From JAQBDA01 sp963709875 (GTDB lineage Bacteria; Chloroflexota; Anaerolineae; Anaerolineales; UBA4823), in NCBI GenBank assembly GCA_963709875.1, contig CAVPYB010000005.1, positions 186,001-250,000 on the forward strand: DNA of 64,000 bases, written 5' to 3'. The position numbers and the translations under genes were made by a program. The notes beneath the pieces are model-generated. The model had not been told where the DNA came from and did not search any database. It saw nothing but the letters and a program-made list of their open reading frames with translations. This document shows, piece by piece, positions 60,739 to 64,000 of the stretch (position 1 is the stretch's first letter; each line of letters opens with the position of its first letter).

Positions 60739-60765
60739 TATCTCCCTTGAACTGCGTAACATCAG

Positions 60766-61161
60766 TTACTTTATTGATGCTTCATGCGGAAAATCTCTTA
60801 GTGAATAATTCTCTGCATTAATTCGGTCCGACACGCTTCTCAGCCACTCCAGAGCTGCCAGGTTGTTCATGATGCCGTACTCGAGGGTCAGCACGCTGAG
60901 GAAGTATGCGCGCGGGTCCTCATGGGAGCCTATACTTTGCTGATAGGATTTGTAAGCTTCAGTGTAGGCTGCCAGCCGCCCTTCGATAGCTCTGATCTCC
61001 TGCTGCAGCAGGTGGTTGAACTCCTCGTCGCTGAGCCAGCCGGCGAAGTAAACCTGGATCAGGAAAGGCTCGCGATAATCCTGGCTCTGGAGCGGGTTCG
61101 CGAGCCAGCGATGTAATTCTTGACGGCCATTCTCAGTGATGTGATACAGCTTCATATCCAT
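60766..61161 (-). CDS. PadR-family regulator lacking its winged helix
   Basis: A 131-residue protein starting MDMKLYHITENGRQELHRWL, which is the wing end of a PadR winged helix followed by the full Vir_C-like coiled domain (FNHLLQQEIRAIEGRLAAYT, SVLTLEYGIMNNLAALEWLR). The first about 70 residues that should bind DNA are absent, and no homologous sequence precedes it. It is thus an N-terminally truncated gene, perhaps non-functional or acting as a dominant-negative partner. It is divergent from the FAD oxidase. Confidence 0.7.
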   Translation of the reverse strand: MDMKLYHITENGRQELHRWLANPLQSQDYREPFLIQVYFAGWLSDEEFNHLLQQEIRAIEGRLAAYTEAYKSYQQSIGSHEDPRAYFLSVLTLEYGIMNNLAALEWLRSVSDRINAENYSLRDFPHEASIK

Positions 61162-61277
61162 AGATTTATGATTGTCAAGGGTATTGAGGGATTATATTGA
61201 ATTTCAGATAATACTGGTAGAATATATATGATTAATAATTGTTGAGGCTCTCTGGGAATTACCGTGATGGAGGGGTT

Positions 61278-62669
61278 ATGGATAGAGTTGCATTGGACAA
61301 GGCGGCACTGGATGGTCTGCGGGCTTCGATTCGCGGATCGATTCTGCTCCCGGACGATCCGGGATATGCTGAAGCACGCTCAATTTGGAACGCCATGATC
61401 GAGCGCTATCCGGGGCTGATCGTGCGCGCGCTGGGCACCGGCGACGTTCAGCAAGCGGTCAATTTCGCCCGCAACCAGGGCTTACCGCTCTGCATCAAGG
61501 GCGGCGGACATAATATCTCCGGTCTGGCGGTGAGCGACGGGGCCCTTCTGCTGGATATGTCCCTGATGCGCGGGGTGTGGGTGGATCCCGAGCAGCGCAT
61601 TGCTCACGCCCAGCCCGGCTGCCTGCTGGGCGATATCGACCGGGAGACGCAGCTATACGGGCTGGCAGCGGTGCTGGGCTTTATCTCCCAGACCGGCGCT
61701 GGCGGGCTTACCTTGGGCGGCGGCTTTGGCTACCTGACCCGTAAATACGGTTGGACCTGCGATAATGTGCGCTCATTCCAGATGGTCACTGCTGACGGGA
61801 GTCTGGTGCGAGCCAGCCAAGACGAGAACGCGGACCTATTCTGGGGCCTGTGTGGCGGCGGTGGAAACTTCGGGGTGGTGACCGACATCGAATACCGGCT
61901 GTATCCGGTCGGTCCGCAGATCATGGCAGGGGCAATTGCCTGGGAATGGAAGGATGCTCCAGCGGTACTGGAGATGTATCGCGAGGTCGTGCATGCCGCT
62001 TCTCCAGAATTGACGATCGTGGCTGCGCTGCGTTTGGCTGCTCCGGCGCCCTGGCTGCCGAAAGAGATCCATGGGAAACTGGCTGCTCTCATCCTGGTTT
62101 GCCATTCCGGCTCATTGGAACAGGGCGAGCGGGATGTTGCTGCACTTAAAGCCTTTGGCTCCCCGGTGGGCGATATCGTCATGCCGCGCCCGTATACCAG
62201 CCAGCAAAGCATCCTGGACCCCACGGCTCCACCCGGCCGGCGCAATTACTGGAAATCGGATTATGTTCCCGGATTCGAGCCGGGGTTAGCCAATATGTTC
62301 ATGGAACACGCTGAAAAGATCACCTCGCCATTCTCTTCGATGGCGTATTTCCCGTTGGACGGCAAGCTGAACAAATTGCCGGTGGATCACTCGGCGGTCG
62401 GAAACCGCAACACTGCCGCAGTGGTCAACTTAATCGGCGCATGGCAAAACCCGGATGAAGATGAGCAGCACATCGGCTGGGCCAGGGGTGCTTTCCGTGA
62501 TTTGCAGCCCTTCTCGACCGGCGGCACGTATATCAATTTCCTGACCCAGGAAGAGGGCAGCGAGCGCATCCAGGCAGCTTACGGCAGCAATTACAAGCGG
62601 CTGGTCGAGGTCAAGCGCAAATGGGACCCGCATAATATGTTCAGGATGAACAAGAATATCGTTCCCTGA
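61278..62669 (+). CDS. FAD-linked oxidase (BBE family)
   Basis: A 463-residue protein from ATG 61278 (GGAGGGG upstream). The PCMH FAD-binding domain is clear: LPLCIKGGGHNISGLAVSDG (with a His that may bind FAD), AGGLTLGGGFGYLTRKYGWT and GGGGNFGVVTDIEYRLYPVG. The C-terminal BBE region (RLVEVKRKWDPHNMFRMNKN) completes it. The Cys that binds FAD in bicovalent enzymes is not seen (ISQTGAGG). It may oxidise sugars or alkaloid-like compounds. Confidence 0.88.
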   Translation: MDRVALDKAALDGLRASIRGSILLPDDPGYAEARSIWNAMIERYPGLIVRALGTGDVQQAVNFARNQGLPLCIKGGGHNISGLAVSDGALLLDMSLMRGVWVDPEQRIAHAQPGCLLGDIDRETQLYGLAAVLGFISQTGAGGLTLGGGFGYLTRKYGWTCDNVRSFQMVTADGSLVRASQDENADLFWGLCGGGGNFGVVTDIEYRLYPVGPQIMAGAIAWEWKDAPAVLEMYREVVHAASPELTIVAALRLAAPAPWLPKEIHGKLAALILVCHSGSLEQGERDVAALKAFGSPVGDIVMPRPYTSQQSILDPTAPPGRRNYWKSDYVPGFEPGLANMFMEHAEKITSPFSSMAYFPLDGKLNKLPVDHSAVGNRNTAAVVNLIGAWQNPDEDEQHIGWARGAFRDLQPFSTGGTYINFLTQEEGSERIQAAYGSNYKRLVEVKRKWDPHNMFRMNKNIVP

Positions 62670-62688
62670 TCAGTACAATCCCACATTA

Positions 62689-63183
62689 TTACTCGTTGAG
62701 GACAGATTCGATATACTTTGCCATCTTGGCGAATGCCTGTTCCCAACCGCCGCCTGCACCTGAATCCGCTGGTACGCCGGCGTGCGTCAGCACAATTTTT
62801 GTGCGTCCTCCAAGGTCTTCCAACAACACGATTACCTCGGTCGTCACCGGATACCCATCAGGCATCCCCATAGCAGATGGCGAAACCACATTGCCATTCT
62901 CATCTGCCAGGCTTTCTGTGTAGACCAGGCGTTGGTTAGGGACTATTTCGGTGTATTCACCGGTCGTCCACATTTTCATGCTGCCATCAGGTGATGCCAT
63001 GCAGATTAGGCGCTTGCCACCGACACGTATATCCATCTCGGCAACTGGTACGGTGAAGCCTTGTGGTCCATACCAGTTTTTGAAGAATTCAGGCTGAGTC
63101 CACATTTGCCAGATGAGGTCCACAGGTGCGTCGAAAGTACGTTCGATCACAACTGCATCTTCAATAACGGTGCTTTCAGTCAT
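62689..63183 (-). CDS. SRPBCC/AHSA1 domain protein
   Basis: A 164-residue START-like protein: VIERTFDAPVDLIWQMWTQP, FFKNWYGPQGFTVPVAEMDI and GWEQAFAKMAKYIESVLNE are the AHSA1 signature. Such proteins bind hydrophobic ligands. It overlaps the ArsR regulator stop (ATGACTGA), so they are co-translated. ArsR-AHSA1 pairs are common, and the regulator probably controls it. Confidence 0.9.
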   Translation of the reverse strand: MTESTVIEDAVVIERTFDAPVDLIWQMWTQPEFFKNWYGPQGFTVPVAEMDIRVGGKRLICMASPDGSMKMWTTGEYTEIVPNQRLVYTESLADENGNVVSPSAMGMPDGYPVTTEVIVLLEDLGGRTKIVLTHAGVPADSGAGGGWEQAFAKMAKYIESVLNE

Positions 63184-63526
63184 TGTTCGTCTCCTTGTTA
63201 TCGAGTTGGTTTATATAGGCATCCATACGGTCAAAGCTTGTCTCCCAGATATGGCGGTACTGCTCCGTCCAATGGGTAACAACAATCAAGGGGGTTACGT
63301 CGATGGTACAGGGTCGAAATTGCGCTTTTTGTCCTTGTGTGATTAGCCCTGCACGCTCCAGCACTTTGATGTGCTTGGAGATGGCTGGCAAACTCATGTC
63401 AAACGGCTCTGCGAGTTCGTTGACTGTGGCTTCCCCTTTAGCCAATCGCGCTAAAATTGCCCTCCGTGTCGAGTTTGCCAATGCGGCAAAGATCCGGCTT
63501 AGTCTGTCATCGTCTACCCTCATCAT
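63176..63526 (-). CDS. ArsR family regulator
   Basis: A 116-residue winged-helix protein: RLSRIFAALANSTRRAILARLAKGEATVNE and LAEPFDMSLPAISKHIKVLERAGLI. It lacks the metal-binding Cys of the SmtB/ArsR type and belongs to the group paired with AHSA1 proteins. The start is ATG 63526 or the adjacent Met. Confidence 0.88.
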   Translation of the reverse strand: MMRVDDDRLSRIFAALANSTRRAILARLAKGEATVNELAEPFDMSLPAISKHIKVLERAGLITQGQKAQFRPCTIDVTPLIVVTHWTEQYRHIWETSFDRMDAYINQLDNKETNND

Positions 63527-63705
63527 TATGGCTGCCTTTATTTTACCATCTGGTTAATTAGCCTGTTGGTATAATACTATGCTTCGTCCTATTTGTCAAG
63601 CAAGTTGTCCAATCAAGGTAATAAATTTGAACCCTGTCGTAACAATGTATCTGTATCCCCGCCTTGAGCCAACTGTCGATCTAGTATACAATTCTGGGAG
63701 AATAT

Positions 63706-64000
63706 AATGCCTGAGGTAACAGCTTCCTTCGATCTATGGGTGGTGGTGATTATCCTCATCACGGCGCTGGTCTTGTTCATCACCGAGTGGGTCAGGATGG
63801 ACGTGGTCGCGCTGGGTGTTGTCGTCGCATTGATGCTCAGCGGGGTGCTGACGACTGCTGAAGGGCTGTCGGGCTTCTCCAATCCGGCTGTGCTGACGAT
63901 CGCGGCCCTGTTTATCGTTGGAGGCGGAGTCCTGCAGACCGGGCTCGCTGGGACGATCGGGTACCGGATCCTGCGTATCGCCGGGGGGAGCGAGCTTCGG
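63706..64000 (+). CDS. SLC13-type permease, N-terminal part (runs off the window)
   Basis: ATG 63706 starts PEVTASFDLWVVVIILITAL, three or more membrane segments, and FSNPAVLTIAALFIVGGGVL. This is the ion-transporter (ArsB/NhaD, divalent anion:Na+ symporter) N-terminus. The rest lies beyond the window edge, so TrkA-C domains that often follow could not be checked. Confidence 0.75.

Noticed and set aside
63303..63557. 84-codon plus-strand ORF opposite ArsR
   Set aside because: Overlaps the confident ArsR gene in antisense and has no recognised family.
1..64000. CRISPR array, rRNA operon or transposase
   Set aside because: No regularly spaced direct repeats, no rRNA-like segments and no transposase motif were seen on either strand.

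Overview
The window looks like a chromosomal segment of an uncultured Chloroflexota bacterium, probably Anaerolineae-like. This is an inference from GC-rich coding, many small accessory genes with Gram-positive-style ribosome binding sites, secreted beta-helix, VCBS and propeller proteins, and a family-poor accessory gene complement. No rRNA or tRNA gene, CRISPR array, transposase or integrase was recognised.

Layout. 1-3252 is the end of a phage or prophage structural module (five same-strand genes, including a probable head-tail adaptor). 3.5-14 kb is a mosaic of single genes (DinB, esterase, MerB-like lyase, deaminase, cupin, secreted beta-helix, lipoprotein, TetR with a SnoaL-like protein) mixed with gene remnants. 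14.5-22.3 kb is a surface-polysaccharide block: hexapeptide acyltransferase, B12-radical SAM protein, O-antigen-ligase-like protein, sulfotransferase, NAD-sugar epimerase and glycosyltransferase. 22.4-34.8 kb holds a flavodoxin, a VCBS lipoprotein, a universal stress protein, a nitrilase, a DUF362 protein, a deaminase, a serine hydrolase and an unusual methyltransferase. 35-38 kb holds a second epimerase, ruvA and proC. 38-46 kb holds a stand-alone E2 acyltransferase domain, a nitroreductase-TrmO fusion, rpsU with a CarD-like gene, a CPBP protease, and a metal(loid) module (ArsP-type permease, small thioredoxin, ArsR). 46-53 kb holds a propeller lipoprotein, TetR, a CBS-ACT protein and a run of small membrane proteins. 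53-58.6 kb is one long minus-strand operon with two methyltransferases, a TetR regulator and an isoprenylcysteine-methyltransferase-like enzyme. 58.7-64 kb carries a VOC protein, DinB, a PadR remnant, a BBE-type oxidase, an SRPBCC/ArsR pair and the start of an SLC13-type permease.

The strongest observation is apparent UGA recoding. The gene at 5973-6719 is a complete organomercurial-lyase (MerB) homologue interrupted only by two in-frame TGA codons. They fall exactly at the positions of catalytic Cys96 and Cys159 of MerB, and each is followed by a hairpin with the geometry of a bacterial SECIS element; the second has a GGUC loop. A methyltransferase at 32814-33581 has a tandem TGATGA after motif IV, again followed by a SECIS-like hairpin. 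TGA is an ordinary stop codon elsewhere in the window, so selenocysteine insertion is the economical reading. No selA, selB, selC or selD gene lies in this window.

Two further features stand out. About nine otherwise intact genes carry single-nucleotide frameshifts, which suggests either indel errors in the assembly or heavy gene decay. Several families of intergenic palindromes recur, including hairpins with conserved outer arms and variable cores, and possible operators for TetR- and ArsR-type regulators are visible.
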